Made by a program: the position numbers and the translations under genes. Below the pieces are notes generated by a model that saw only the letters and a program-made list of their open reading frames with translations, had not been told where the DNA came from and searched no databases. Shown in pieces: positions 1 through 10,579 of a stretch of 64,000 nt of DNA (its first letter is position 1; every line of letters starts with the position of its first letter). The stretch is from Ustilago trichophora (Eukaryota > Basidiomycota > Ustilaginomycetes > Ustilaginales > Ustilaginaceae): assembly GCA_900323505.1 (NCBI GenBank), contig OOIN01000003.1:806001-870000 (forward strand), read 5' to 3'.

Positions 1-1561
1 GTTTGAATCGCGCGCGTTGTGTCAAGTGGTCGCGGTAGTTGGCCTTCAAACGTGGGAATTCTGGATCGTACTCGAGCATGCCTACTACGCCGAGAAAGAC
101 GTCGTCTTGAAGGATGTACTCGAAAAGGAAGCTGTCGTTGAGCAAGAGGATGGTCTGCATGACGGTGCAAAGCATGTGAAGGGAAGGGAGTGCCTCGAGC
201 TCCTCGACCGTGTGGAAGAAGGGGACGAGCTTGCGGATGTAGTGCGCTTCCATAAGCCAGGTGGTGAGCTTTTCGCGCATCATGGGCCCGCGTGCCGTGG
301 TGTCCTTGAGCATGGCGTCGATCTTGTCGAGGTTGGCGAGTGTAGGCTCGGGAAGACCCTTGTAGTCGCCCATGATATTGAGAAGGGGCTCAAGGCCTGA
401 GCTGGAAGCGGACATGCCAAGCACACCGGTGGGTGAATGCGGATTTGGTGTTGTTGGAGGCGAGTCGGTGAGTGCCTCCTCTGCGAGACCCATAAAGTGC
501 TTTTGAACTTCGGTGAGGAACTCCCAAACTTCATTGCACCCTTCTGCTTCCTGAAAACTGAGCGCCATGTCGACTCCGGTTGGCTCTGTCCATACGACGA
601 GCGTGTCCTGTTGGCGTTGGTAGACCTCCTCTTTGACGACTTTGCTGGCCAAGAGAATGTCCTCGGACTCTAGGTTCTCGCTAACAACGACGACAAATTG
701 ACACGGTTGCGGTTGTGTCGGTTTCTGAGACGGATCTGGGCCAGAGCCGTTGCCGAGTATTGGCTCGCTTTCGTCGACCTCGCCTTCGGCTGGTACATCA
801 ATGCCTTCGAGGAACTGACACTTTTCTTCCCTGCGCGCCACGAGAAGAGCTTCGTCGACGGTCTCGTCGTAGACACCGGCGCAATAGCCTGTACCCCTGT
901 CGAACCAGGTCTCGCCTTTGAGCTCATAGACCTTGACACGACGCGCTGATCCGCATTGGTGGTAGTTGCCACGAGAGACGGTGGAGGTGAGAGTGAGGGC
1001 CTCGTTGGACGATGCGGAGAGGTCGCCGGAAGCATCTTCCTCAAGCGGGATGGCATTACTATTGAGCATAGACGGAAGGGGAGCGTTGATGGCGGCTCGA
1101 TAGTCATCCATGGCATTTTCGGCATCCATGTTGGCGTCTGCGGTCGATTTGAGCTGTTCTAATGGCGCAGTAGCTGCTACCGCTACAGCGGCAGCCGCAG
1201 AATAATGATCTTCCTCCAAGGTGAGGACTTGATCAGGAATATCGGGAAGGTTGGCAGAGGCAAAGTTGTGTTGGGGAGGCTCGGAGGCAACGGGAGACAT
1301 CTCGGCATCTGCGGGTACATGTGCAACAGAGAAGGAAGAAGTAGCAATGGCAGGATCGACAATGGCGTCTGGATCGGAAGTATCTGGAGCATCGGCTGCG
1401 AGGATTGGTTGCGAAGTGGAAGCATCCGTTGATGGTTGAGCTTGGGCATGTGATTGAGGCATGACGGCTACACCATCTTGTGGATTGGTCTGGGCATCGA
1501 CCTGTGGAAGGGGAGGTGGATTGCCCTGAGTTGATGTGTCGGGAGCGTCTTCGGTCGCCAT
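1..1561 (-). CDS. PSY2: PP4R3/PSY2 (SMEK-type) regulatory subunit of protein phosphatase 4, C-terminus outside window
   Basis: The frame is open from ATG at 1561 to the left edge (520 codons, no stop, no obvious intron), so the C-terminal part is missing. Residues 1-206 are a low-complexity Ala/Ser/Pro/Asp-rich leader. From about residue 207 comes the PH/EVH1-like domain that opens PP4R3 proteins (RRVKVYELKGETWFDRGTG), followed by YQRQQDTLVVWTEPTGVDMA and a segment on Phe-Gln-Glu/Trp-Glu-Phe. The start of the SMK-1 (DUF625) helical region follows, with LEYDPEFPRLKANYRDHL at the edge. Known family role: PP4R3 recruits substrates to the PP4C-PP4R2 phosphatase, acting in DNA-damage recovery and carbon signalling. 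It is divergent from UTP12, with 1.3 kb between the starts. The unusual part is the long leader; family members usually begin close to the EVH1 domain. Confidence 0.88.
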   Translation of the reverse strand, partial: MATEDAPDTSTQGNPPPLPQVDAQTNPQDGVAVMPQSHAQAQPSTDASTSQPILAADAPDTSDPDAIVDPAIATSSFSVAHVPADAEMSPVASEPPQHNFASANLPDIPDQVLTLEEDHYSAAAAVAVAATAPLEQLKSTADANMDAENAMDDYRAAINAPLPSMLNSNAIPLEEDASGDLSASSNEALTLTSTVSRGNYHQCGSARRVKVYELKGETWFDRGTGYCAGVYDETVDEALLVARREEKCQFLEGIDVPAEGEVDESEPILGNGSGPDPSQKPTQPQPCQFVVVVSENLESEDILLASKVVKEEVYQRQQDTLVVWTEPTGVDMALSFQEAEGCNEVWEFLTEVQKHFMGLAEEALTDSPPTTPNPHSPTGVLGMSASSSGLEPLLNIMGDYKGLPEPTLANLDKIDAMLKDTTARGPMMREKLTTWLMEAHYIRKLVPFFHTVEELEALPSLHMLCTVMQTILLLNDSFLFEYILQDDVFLGVVGMLEYDPEFPRLKANYRDHLTQRARFK

Positions 1562-2902
1562 ATCATGCCCTTTGCCGTTCAAGGTGAAGACTGAAGCCAA
1601 GAGGGGCGATGCTGCATCCGGAGAAGAATGCGTGTCGAGAGCGCGTGAGCGTGCGGGAACTCTAGAGCGACGGATCCATGAGCCTTGTTTGCAAAGGCAG
1701 CCGAGTGCACTTTTGTTTGTTGTTTGTTTGTGGGGCAGTTGAGGATGATGTCAATACAGCTGGCGCACGTGTCGTTGGGTGGAACAAAAGAGCTGGTGCG
1801 GGACGATCGAGTGGTGCTGAAGCAGATGGGTTTTCGTGACGCGATGCTGATAAGATAGGATGAGCACGCTGATCAGCTTGCGAGTTGCGGAAGCGAGAGG
1901 ACACTGAGATGAGACGGGAGAGCGAGAGATAGAGATAGAGACAATACGATGGTTGGACACTCGAAAGGGGCGGAAGGTGGTGATGGAATCGACGACGGAT
2001 GATGCGATGCGATGCGATGCTCTGGTGCCAAAATGGACCCTGGAAAATTGGCGACGAAAGCGGCGAGTCCGACGCGCTTTGAGTCGAGTCTCTGTGTTCC
2101 CGTTGCTCAGCGCGATGTGCCTGGAACAGTCACGGTTGCAAAAAGAGTGCAAATTCACCGCCACATCCAACCCACCAACACACAATCCACGCAGCAGCAT
2201 CACACGAGTCCCACCAAGAAAAAGAAAAAGAAAAAGAAAAAAGAGAATTGAGCTGCACGCCACGCTTCTGTACTGCTAAAGAGCTTGCTTTTCGACACAA
2301 CGTCACACAGGTGGCGTAGCCAACAAGATGGATGGCAGCACACCGCTTCCTCCTCGTAACGGCGCTATGACGCCTCTTCTCATTTCTGTACAACTCCATC
2401 CCATCCGGTAGAGTACCTGTCACTACCTCTACCATCATTAGCTGTGATCGCACCGAGTCCTTCTTCTCGGCAACAACCACGCAAACAACATGATCCGGCA
2501 TCACCAAGCAACGTAGGATGCTTCTTGAATGGGTCGCAGACTCGTGGCAGCACACATCCTTTCAAGCTCTTTGTTTGGGCTTCTTGTGCGCATGTCAGCT
2601 CCGTTGATCTTTGGATGGTGGCGGAAATTTCTAGGTATTGTTACACCGTACAGAACAAAGCTCGAGTGGAGGAGAGCTTGATTTTCCGCGCTCGGAGCCG
2701 ACAAACACGACCCTGACTTTTTCTTCCAAAATTTTTGGAAGTTTGCTGCAAAATGAGCTTTTGACTGCTGCTGAGCCTCCTTGCTTCTTCTACAGCTCGG
2801 TACCACTTCCCATTCTTCTGTCACCTCTATCAACAGTTCCTTCATCATCGCTATAGCTGTAGCCAAACCCTTTTCACGAAGACTCAGCTTCGAAAAGCAA
2901 AG
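1562..2902. other. Divergent intergenic region PSY2/UTP12
   Basis: About 1.34 kb separates the two divergent start codons and presumably carries both promoters. It has an A/G-rich tract of repeated AAGAAA units at 2217-2247, which is a pyrimidine tract on the PSY2 strand, and a short CGATG reiteration near 2003-2017. Several open frames of 60-280 codons occur, but none resembles a protein family and they overlap each other on both strands. Confidence 0.6.
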
Positions 2903-5900
2903 ATGGTGCGCTCGTACCTTCGCCACGAGCCAACATCGGCTTTCGGCCTGATCTGTTCCGCATCTTCCAATTCGATTCTCGACCCCGACACAAAGACCGC
3001 CTTCGTTCCTGCTCTCGAAGATGTCCTCGTCTGGGACGTCCGAAGAGGTACGCTCTTGGCTACCTGGCATGAGATTGGACACAGATCCAAAGTGACCGCT
3101 CTGGCTCGGTCGCCCACCGACCCCGACACATTCGCCGTTGGATACGAAGATGGAAGCATCCGACTCTGGTCTGCCGAGACCAACTCCACCTCGGTCACCT
3201 TCAACGGCCACAAGAAAGCCGTCATTGCCCTCACCTTTGATGCTCAGGGTCTGCGAGTCGCCAGTGCCAGTCTTGATACCGACATCATCCTTTGGGATCT
3301 CGTAGCCGAGACAGGTCTCTACCGTCTTCGCGGTCATCGTGATGCCGTCACCGCCATCTCCTTTGTCCAGCTTCCCTCAACCCTCATCCATCCCGACGGC
3401 CCTTCTTCCTCTGCCGCAATCCACGCTGGTGCCGATTCTGCCGGCTATCTTCTCAGTACCTCCAAAGATGGGCTTTTGAAACTATGGGACTTGTCCCTCC
3501 AGCACTGCGTCGAGACTGTCGTCCACGGCTCCAACGAGATCTGGAGCTTGGCCGTCTCCCAAGACGTTCCGCTCGCCATGCAGACTCCGACAAAGGGCAA
3601 GCAGCCTGATCAAGTCCAAGATGAAGCAGCCGACCGCAACGCTGTCGCCGACGGTGGCGCTCTTGTGCTCACCGGCAGTGCCGACGGCGACATGAAGGTG
3701 TGGGAAATCTCTGCAGAGGCGCTCTCGAGAGGTCTTGAGACCGTCACCACTTCCGACAGCTCTGCTACCGGCCCATCCGAAAAGTTCCTCGTGCCCAAGG
3801 GCTCCATTCCACTCTCGGCCAAGCACCGCGTCACTCAGATCGAATTCTGTGGCGTTCCAAAGCGTGAGCGCACTGCTGCTTCTGCTGCGTCAGCACACGG
3901 ACACGGCTACATTGCAGTCTCGAGCACCGATAAAGCTGTCCAAGTGTTTCGACTGCGCTCGACCGAGGAAATGGCCAAGAAGATGGAGCGTCGCAGGAAG
4001 AGAAACAAGGAAAAGGCAGATAAGAAGCGCGCCAAGGACGGCGCCACCACTTCAGACGCCGCACTCGACTCATTGCCGGGTCAGGTCACGTGGACTGACC
4101 GCATCGAAGCATACACCAATGTTCGACCTTTGGCCGGCAAACTCAAGAGCTTCTCGCTCGTCACCCCTCGATCTGGTACAGCATCATCCAACAAGTATGG
4201 TCTCAGCATCCTTTGCGCACTTTCCACCAACGCCCTGGAGATCTACAGCGTGCCTGCGCCGCCTCGCTCCAAAGCCGAAAAGGCCAACCCCATCGAGCCC
4301 GTCCTCGCAAGCGCGCTCGACGCTCCCGGTCACCGATCCGACATTCGTGCCGTTGCCCTGTCCTCGGATGACAACCTGCTTGCTTCCGCTTGCGGTGCGG
4401 GACAACTCAAGATTTGGAATGTCAAGACGGGCCGTTGCATTCGCACCCTTCCCTGTGGCTACGCTCTGTCCGTAGCATGGCTTCCCGGAGACCAGCACGT
4501 TTTGGTCGGATGCAAGGATGGCACACTTCGCAGCTTTGATGTTCGCGCCGGCATTGCGGTAGAGACGCTCGATGCACACCAGGGTCCATTGTGGAGCGTC
4601 GCTATCCAGCCAGATGGTCTTGGCTGTGTCTCGGCGAGTGCAGACAAGGAGGTCAAATTTTGGGAGTTTGAAATGCAGACTCCTGAAGACAGTGACACTG
4701 ACGATGCAGACGACAACACTGGCGCCACCAACGGACAGAACGGTGCCAACAAGCCCCAAGCTCCCCCCCAGCTCGCCCTCGTCCATGTCCGAACACTCAA
4801 GATGACCGACGATGTCCTCTGTGCGCGCTTCTCTCCTAACGGCAAGCTGCTCGCATTATCCCTCCTTGACAACACGGTCAAAATTTTCTTCGCCGATTCA
4901 CTCAAATTCTTCCTCTCCCTCTATGGTCACAAGTTGCCCGTCCTCTCACTCGACATTTCGGCCGACAGCAAGCTCTGCGTTACTGTCTCCGCCGACAAAA
5001 ATGTCAAAATCTGGGGCCTCGACTTTGGTGACTGCCACAAGTCGATCTTTGCGCACAACGAGAGTATCATGGGTGTCTGTTTCGAGCGTGGACAGCAGGG
5101 CGGTGGTCTGATGGGCGGACGTCAGGGTGACTCGCACCACTTTTGGACCGTGGGTAAGGATGGATTGCTCAAGCATTGGGATGGCGACAATTTCCAGATG
5201 ATCCAGCAACTCGAGGGACACCATGGTGAGGTCTGGGCGGTTGCACCCGGTCACAGTGGCAAAGTGGTTGTGACGGCGGGTGCGGATCGATCGCTCAGGA
5301 CGTGGGAGAAAACGGATGAACCGCTCTTCTTGGAGGAAGAGCGAGAGAGAGAGATGGAACGCGCGTTTGAGAGTGCCGGTCAGACTCGACAGGATGAGGA
5401 GCGGGCGATCGGTTCGCTCGCAGATGGAGCGGATCCTGATGCGGAAGGTGCAGTCTCCACCGGCCCCGAAGCGACAGCTGTCTCCAAGAGCACCTCGGAG
5501 ACCATGATGGCGGGCGAAAGGCTCATCGAAGCCCTCGAGACGGCCGATGCCGACATTGAAGCCCGCACAGCCGCTCGCGCATCTGGTCAAGCCGAGCCTG
5601 CATTCCACGCCCTTATCGTCGCCGAGTTCGACTCGGATTCTCGTGGATCCTTCGGCCGCTCTCCTGTGGACGAAGACATCAGCGCGCAGAAATACGTGCT
5701 CCGGGTCGTAGAGAAGATCCTCCCCGCCCAGCTCGACGATGCTCTGTTGGTCCTGCCATTCGACAAGGTCCTCTCGCTTCTCAAGTATCTCGACTACTGG
5801 GCTCGCAAGGAGTGGAACATCCCCCTCGTCTCACGCATCCTCTTCTTCCTCCTCCGCACGCATCACAACCAGATCGTAGCAAACCGCGTTATGCGTCCGA

Positions 5901-6118
5901 CGCTGCTTGACCTCAAATCCCATCTGCGCCAAGCACTCGCTCGTCAAAAAGCTACTATCGGTTTCAACTTGGCTGCGCTCAAGTTCATCAAAGCCCAACA
6001 CGTCGCTCAAAAGACGTCCGAGATCTACGAAAGAGAAGGCCTGGATGTGGACGAGGACACGGTCAAGGCCAAGATCGAGGCCAATGCCGCCAGAAAGAGG
6101 AAGCTGCGTGTTGCTTGA
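2903..6118 (+). CDS. UTP12: U3 snoRNP WD40 protein Utp12/Dip2 (WDR3 family)
   Basis: A single 1071-residue exon. The N-terminus (MVRSYLRHEPTSAFGLI) is typical of Dip2/WDR3. It is followed by two WD40 propellers spread over about residues 10-800 with many GH...WD repeats (for example GHKKAVIALTFD, GHRDAVTAISF, GHKLPVLSLDI, GHHGEVWAV). A Lys/Arg-rich linker (KKMERRRKRNKEKADKKRAKD) lies near residue 355. The C-terminal Utp12 domain is at about 945-1035 (LPFDKVLSLLKYLDYW) and the tail is basic (ARKRKLRVA). Known role: scaffold of the UTP-B subcomplex of the small-subunit processome, needed for early 18S rRNA processing in the nucleolus. It is somewhat longer than yeast Dip2 (about 940 residues) because of acidic linkers, e.g. 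the Asp-rich stretch near residue 595. UTP18, another UTP-B member, lies about 47 kb downstream. Start chosen at the first ATG before the family N-terminus. Confidence 0.95.
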   Translation: MVRSYLRHEPTSAFGLICSASSNSILDPDTKTAFVPALEDVLVWDVRRGTLLATWHEIGHRSKVTALARSPTDPDTFAVGYEDGSIRLWSAETNSTSVTFNGHKKAVIALTFDAQGLRVASASLDTDIILWDLVAETGLYRLRGHRDAVTAISFVQLPSTLIHPDGPSSSAAIHAGADSAGYLLSTSKDGLLKLWDLSLQHCVETVVHGSNEIWSLAVSQDVPLAMQTPTKGKQPDQVQDEAADRNAVADGGALVLTGSADGDMKVWEISAEALSRGLETVTTSDSSATGPSEKFLVPKGSIPLSAKHRVTQIEFCGVPKRERTAASAASAHGHGYIAVSSTDKAVQVFRLRSTEEMAKKMERRRKRNKEKADKKRAKDGATTSDAALDSLPGQVTWTDRIEAYTNVRPLAGKLKSFSLVTPRSGTASSNKYGLSILCALSTNALEIYSVPAPPRSKAEKANPIEPVLASALDAPGHRSDIRAVALSSDDNLLASACGAGQLKIWNVKTGRCIRTLPCGYALSVAWLPGDQHVLVGCKDGTLRSFDVRAGIAVETLDAHQGPLWSVAIQPDGLGCVSASADKEVKFWEFEMQTPEDSDTDDADDNTGATNGQNGANKPQAPPQLALVHVRTLKMTDDVLCARFSPNGKLLALSLLDNTVKIFFADSLKFFLSLYGHKLPVLSLDISADSKLCVTVSADKNVKIWGLDFGDCHKSIFAHNESIMGVCFERGQQGGGLMGGRQGDSHHFWTVGKDGLLKHWDGDNFQMIQQLEGHHGEVWAVAPGHSGKVVVTAGADRSLRTWEKTDEPLFLEEEREREMERAFESAGQTRQDEERAIGSLADGADPDAEGAVSTGPEATAVSKSTSETMMAGERLIEALETADADIEARTAARASGQAEPAFHALIVAEFDSDSRGSFGRSPVDEDISAQKYVLRVVEKILPAQLDDALLVLPFDKVLSLLKYLDYWARKEWNIPLVSRILFFLLRTHHNQIVANRVMRPTLLDLKSHLRQALARQKATIGFNLAALKFIKAQHVAQKTSEIYEREGLDVDEDTVKAKIEANAARKRKLRVA

Positions 6119-6363
6119 TCTCGCACTCACCCTGAATTCTGTTTTGATGTCCCATCATGGTGACAGGTGCTCCACTGTGGAATTGGAAACCATGTATTTT
6201 GCAGCATAAGCTCATTCACTTATCACTCTGCTCATCGTGTGGATGTGTCTTTTACCTGGAGTCCGGTACAACATGGTTGGATCATCGAGATCGGATTACA
6301 GATGATGAAATGAAACTGTTGTACAGGAATCTCTTAGAGCAGCCGGTGGCGACAGCAGGAAGG

Positions 6364-8622
6364 CTACAATGAAGTTGGAACGATGTGATGGCTGAGTTCG
6401 GTCTGAGAATCGGGTGTCGTGCAACTGTTGCGAACTGGAACGTCAGCGAGGATGGGTTGCTGCGAGATCGAGGTGAGGCAATGTTCTACTTTGCCTGCTG
6501 CTTTGTGACGATCAAGATTCGGACTCGTCTCGACGAGTGCATTAGACTCGAGCTCAACAAAGACCGGGAGGGGGGTGATCGAACGCATTTCATCCACTGG
6601 TGTCGGTGAAGATTTGATCGATTGCGGGAGCGTCTCGTCACCCGAGTCACTGGTGAGGTCAATGAAACACTCTGCATCCTCCTCAAGCTTGATGCGGGAG
6701 GTCGGCGGCAGAAGATCAGATTCACGGCCGTCGAGTAGTGTTGAATCATCGTCTTGAAGCTCTCGTTTGAATCGCAAAGGAGCCGCATCAAGGCTGAGAA
6801 CTCCAAGATGAGAAAGAGGCGTCAAACTTGAGCTCGGCGCTTGCCGGCTGAGTGAGCTTGAGCGGCTGGTTTGTGTTGACAGACTGCTGCTCTTTGAGAC
6901 ATTCCGCGGGTTTTGAGGTGCTCGACGTCGAATTGCTCGTTGCCTCCCCTGGCATGCCGTCTCTTCCTCGGCAATAGGGAATCGACACCTTGAAGAAGTG
7001 TGGTAGGGTTGCAGGCGCAGCGGGGGCGCCCAGTCTTGCAAGACTTCTTCAGAGTCGGAATTGTCGTCGAAGTGAGTTGAGGTCGTCGCGCCTTTCGCTG
7101 CCTTTCTGGGCGCCATCTTGATCACTGAGTCCACCCAACGATATTGTTTCGACATTGAAGCGTCAAAGCTCATCTCTCGCTCAACTGAAGCGAGTGACGC
7201 GGCGCTGATCGATTCAACACGAGATTCTGGTGAACTTGGTGGGAGCAGGACCTGGCCGCCGGTTTCGGGAGGTAAAGATAAGTGATGACTTTTCTTCTGC
7301 TGCTGGGATGATGGCTGGTCCACTTGGTACAGCTGCGCTTCCTGTAGACCCTTTTCAATTGCCCAGAGCGTCGAGTTGTGGGCAAGATCGACCCCGTCGC
7401 ATGCTTGCGAATGCAGTCGATCAAGGTCGAGCTCATCGTACGATGTTGCCCTAAAGACGGCGTCGTGAGCTGCCTGCAAATCAGCGTCGTACTCGGAGCA
7501 CTTTTGGATGCGTTTGTAGAATCGAATCCAGGGTTGACCGTCCTGTCCTTGGCCTGGCCGCAAATCGAACGGGTCAAAGCACTTTTGTTTCAGGTTGATT
7601 GCGCGAACCATCCGGGCGCGTTGGCTGCTAGGCGTAAATCTCGGATTGGCACTGTCGGAGACGGGGATCCTTGGCACGGTGGACCCAGCAGCGTCAAGCT
7701 TTTGTATGGCAGCCAGCAGTTGTGAGGCACGCTTATTGTCCTTGAGTGCTCGTGTAGGCTGCCAAAACGGGCGAATCTGGTTGGACTGAGTGGCGGATGA
7801 ATGGTACTGGGTGTGGTGGCGTTCCAAGGCCTCGTGGGATGTAAGGACTGTTTTGATGGAGCAGTGTTGGGCGACGCAGGCGTATTTGAGACCCATCTGG
7901 TGTGTGAAATGGTCGTGTACTAAATGTGCCGCAAGGCCTGGGGGATCGTAGTGGCGGTTGAAGCAGCCGCCCCATTTGCAAGCGATCTTGCGTTGGACAG
8001 AATGAGTAGAATATGGTTGCGCGGCAACAATGTGTTGAGTGAGAACATGCTTTGCCAGCAGATCTGCCGTCATGAGCTGACAGCCGCAAAACGTATGGCC
8101 TTTTGGGTCAAGCACCCCCTTTTTGTCCCTTAAGCGCCAAAGACATGTATAGAGATCTTGACCCGTGGCTGGAGAGCGCCTGGAGGACATGTATGCGTCC
8201 GACCCAAATGGATCTGAAATGTCGATAGGGGTGTCATGATGGGCTTTGCGGCTCCTTTGGCTACCATTAGAGACCGAAGAGGAAGATGTTGATGAAGAGC
8301 TTGAAGGTTGCCTCGAGAGCGAAGATGAAAACGAGAGCGATGCTGATGATGTGGACACGTGCAGAGGCTGTCTCGGTCTGGAAGAAGGAGGTCGTGATGT
8401 GTAGGAGACAGATGGAGCAGCTAGGGAGGAGGCTGTAGACTTGGAGGGCGGAGAGGACCTCGATGGGACGGAGGGTGGAGTGGTTGCTTGGCTGAGGCTA
8501 TGTGGCTGCTTGGACGGCGACGTCAAAGAAGGCTGCGTACCAGCCAGGTCACCATCCCTGCCGGGAATCAGAACGACCACCGAAGGCATTGAGGTTGGGG
8601 AAGGCGGACTTCGAGACTTCAT
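6364..8622 (-). CDS. C2H2-type zinc-finger protein of unknown role
   Basis: A single-exon frame of 752 residues from ATG 8622. Residues 1-130 are Ser/Pro-rich and disordered. Residues 179-274 hold three adjacent C2H2-like units: CGC...KHVLTQH, CKWGGC...HLVHDH and CVAQHC...HHTQYH. The first has a shortened Cys spacing; the second and third have the wide CX4C spacing seen in GLI/ZIC-like fingers. The rest is low complexity with Ser runs and acidic patches near the C-terminus (ECFIDLTSDSGDE, a possible SUMO-interaction-like motif). A nuclear DNA- or RNA-binding regulator is an inference. The frame stays open upstream to another ATG at 8895 (843 residues), but that extension is built from a TGCCG/TGCTG reiteration and looks non-protein-like. 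I prefer 8622. It converges on UTP12 with 245 bases between stops. Confidence 0.7.
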   Translation of the reverse strand: MKSRSPPSPTSMPSVVVLIPGRDGDLAGTQPSLTSPSKQPHSLSQATTPPSVPSRSSPPSKSTASSLAAPSVSYTSRPPSSRPRQPLHVSTSSASLSFSSSLSRQPSSSSSTSSSSVSNGSQRSRKAHHDTPIDISDPFGSDAYMSSRRSPATGQDLYTCLWRLRDKKGVLDPKGHTFCGCQLMTADLLAKHVLTQHIVAAQPYSTHSVQRKIACKWGGCFNRHYDPPGLAAHLVHDHFTHQMGLKYACVAQHCSIKTVLTSHEALERHHTQYHSSATQSNQIRPFWQPTRALKDNKRASQLLAAIQKLDAAGSTVPRIPVSDSANPRFTPSSQRARMVRAINLKQKCFDPFDLRPGQGQDGQPWIRFYKRIQKCSEYDADLQAAHDAVFRATSYDELDLDRLHSQACDGVDLAHNSTLWAIEKGLQEAQLYQVDQPSSQQQKKSHHLSLPPETGGQVLLPPSSPESRVESISAASLASVEREMSFDASMSKQYRWVDSVIKMAPRKAAKGATTSTHFDDNSDSEEVLQDWAPPLRLQPYHTSSRCRFPIAEEETACQGRQRAIRRRAPQNPRNVSKSSSLSTQTSRSSSLSRQAPSSSLTPLSHLGVLSLDAAPLRFKRELQDDDSTLLDGRESDLLPPTSRIKLEEDAECFIDLTSDSGDETLPQSIKSSPTPVDEMRSITPLPVFVELESNALVETSPNLDRHKAAGKVEHCLTSISQQPILADVPVRNSCTTPDSQTELSHHIVPTSL

Positions 8623-9268
8623 AGCCGAGCCTCCACCGCAGATACCATATCGAGGCTTTGAAAGGGTTAGAGAAGTGAGGTGGTGAGCGTTGGCGCCATC
8701 TGTGTGTCCAGCTCGAGAGTGTTGGAAGGAGCGAGTGTGATGTTGGTTATCGTCAGGGTTCAACGCAAACGCGCGTGTGCTCCGTGCTTTTGCATGGTTG
8801 CTCCAAAAAAAAATCATTTTTCGTGTGTCTCGGCTGTGCCGTGCTGTGCCGTGCCGTGCTGTGCTGAGACTGAAATTTCTTCCAAACTTGAACATGGAGC
8901 ATGGCCCAACCGCTGCTTGGCGTCAAACTTGCAACAGATCATCCCCAAGTCTTTCTTTCTTTGTCACCACATCCTACCCTCACCGCTGCATCTCACGAAC
9001 CTGCTCTTGCTAGCAGAATCGTCAGACAAGGTCAGATCATCGCGCACCTTCTCTCATACGAACAGCGCCGGTGGCTAGATCAACCTCAGTGACGCCTCTG
9101 TCCCACTTGACGGTTGATCCATCTGGTTTTGGGGCACCACACCCACTTGCCTCATCACATCACATTAAACTTGGCACTCTCGATAGCCCCACTCGCTGCG
9201 CTTGAATCCAACAGGCTCAGCCCCCCAGCAGCTTACGTGACGATCGCCGCACGCTACCATTGCCCACC
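8623..9268. other. Divergent intergenic region zinc finger/mannosyltransferase
   Basis: About 650 bases between two divergent starts. It holds a reiterated GTGCCGTGCTGTGCC tract at about 8836-8868 and an A-run at 8804-8813. The 100 bases before 9269 are C/T-rich, as is common just upstream of starts in this window. No gene seen. Confidence 0.55.
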
Positions 9269-10579
9269 ATGGCGTCTGGATTCTTCGATGCCCTCTTTCG
9301 TCGCCCGCAGAGGCTGATCGTGCTGGTCACCATCTTCCTCTTCGTTCTGACCTTCTCCACCTATCTCTCCTTCTCCTCCAATGGCGTTCAGAACGTTCGC
9401 GATCGCTGGAACTCGCTCCCCGCCTTTTCCAACCCTTGGCAATCTCCCAACAATGCCGGCTCCTCCTATCCGCCACCCAAGTCGGTCGCCGACATGTACA
9501 CTCACAATCCAGCCCTACCCTCCTCCATCCAAGATCTCACAAAGTGGGCACAGGTAGGAGAGGACGGCAACCTCTACCCGCCTACCTTTGTTCCTCAGAT
9601 GGCCAACCAGGCACCCCGTGCCAAAGCCGGCTTCATCGTTCTCGTCAGAAACTCTGAACTAGAAGGTATGCGAGAATCCATGCGAGACGTCGAGGAAAAG
9701 TTCAATCGCAAGTATGGCTACCCTTGGATCTTCCTTAACAACGAACCTTTCACCGAAGAATTCAAGCGCGGCGTCCAGCAGATGACCCGCAGCCAGTGCC
9801 GCTTCGGCTTGATCCCCAAGGAGCATTGGGGCTATCCCGACTTTATCAGCCAAGACAAGGCCGCCGAAACTCGTGTCAAGATGAAGGACATCATCTACGG
9901 CTCTTCCGAAAGCTATCGCCACATGTGCCGCTATCAATCTGGCTTCTTCTTCCGCCACCAACTTACCCTCGACCTCGATTACTACTGGCGTGTCGAGCCT
10001 GGCATCAAGCTCTACTGCGACGTCGACTACGACCCCTTCGTCTTTATGCAGATGAACAACAAGACCTACGGATTCACCATGGCCCTCTACGAATATATGG
10101 ACACAGTGCCTACGCTATGGGGAGAGACTCAGAAGTTCATCAAATCCCATCCTGACTACCTTGCAAAGGACCATAGCCTTCATTTCTTGACCGATGACCC
10201 GCAAAGAGTCATGGAAAATTCATGGTCCGGCTGTCATATGTGGTCGAATTTCGAGATTGGCGATCTCCGTTGGTGGCGATCCAAACAGTATCTTGACTAC
10301 TTCGAATGGCTCGATCGAGCTGGGGGATTTTTCTACGAGCGTTGGGGTGATGCTCCCGTGCATTCAATCGCAGTTAGCGTAATGCTTGACAGAAGTCGTC
10401 TGCATCATTTCGACGATATCGGCTACTTCCATAATCCCTGGAATCACTGCCCAGCCAACCGCAAAAAGTATCACGACACAGGCAGGTGCAACTGCGATCC
10501 AAAGCAATCTTTTGACCGTGAGAGCTACTCGTGTCTGCCAAAGTGGTGGCGTGGAGCTGTAGAGGGCGAGCCCAAGTGA
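9269..10579 (+). CDS. Alpha-1,2-mannosyltransferase, KRE2/MNT1 family (GT15)
   Basis: 436 residues in one exon from ATG 9269, which has the favourable context CACCATGG; the in-frame codon three triplets earlier is TTG, not ATG. It is a type II membrane protein: short cytosolic tail, TM helix at about residues 16-36 (LIVLVTIFLFVLTFSTYL), a Ser/Pro stem, then the GT15 catalytic domain. Family marks seen: EPFTEEFKRGVQQM, the KEHWGYPDFI region, CRYQSGFFFRH, YYWRVEPGIKLYCDVDYDPF (metal/nucleotide-sugar site), MWSNFEIGDLRWWRS (nucleophile Glu region), and DAPVHSIAVSVML before the Cys-containing end (HCPAN, CNCDP). Known role: adds alpha-1,2-mannose from GDP-mannose to O- and N-linked glycans in the Golgi, supporting cell-wall mannoprotein maturation. 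Paralogues are common in fungi, so the exact KRE2/KTR member is not assigned. Confidence 0.94.
   Translation: MASGFFDALFRRPQRLIVLVTIFLFVLTFSTYLSFSSNGVQNVRDRWNSLPAFSNPWQSPNNAGSSYPPPKSVADMYTHNPALPSSIQDLTKWAQVGEDGNLYPPTFVPQMANQAPRAKAGFIVLVRNSELEGMRESMRDVEEKFNRKYGYPWIFLNNEPFTEEFKRGVQQMTRSQCRFGLIPKEHWGYPDFISQDKAAETRVKMKDIIYGSSESYRHMCRYQSGFFFRHQLTLDLDYYWRVEPGIKLYCDVDYDPFVFMQMNNKTYGFTMALYEYMDTVPTLWGETQKFIKSHPDYLAKDHSLHFLTDDPQRVMENSWSGCHMWSNFEIGDLRWWRSKQYLDYFEWLDRAGGFFYERWGDAPVHSIAVSVMLDRSRLHHFDDIGYFHNPWNHCPANRKKYHDTGRCNCDPKQSFDRESYSCLPKWWRGAVEGEPK

Noticed and set aside
8623..8895. N-terminal extension of the zinc-finger protein to ATG 8895
   Set aside because: Encoded by a TGCCG/TGCTG reiteration; possible but less likely than ATG 8622.
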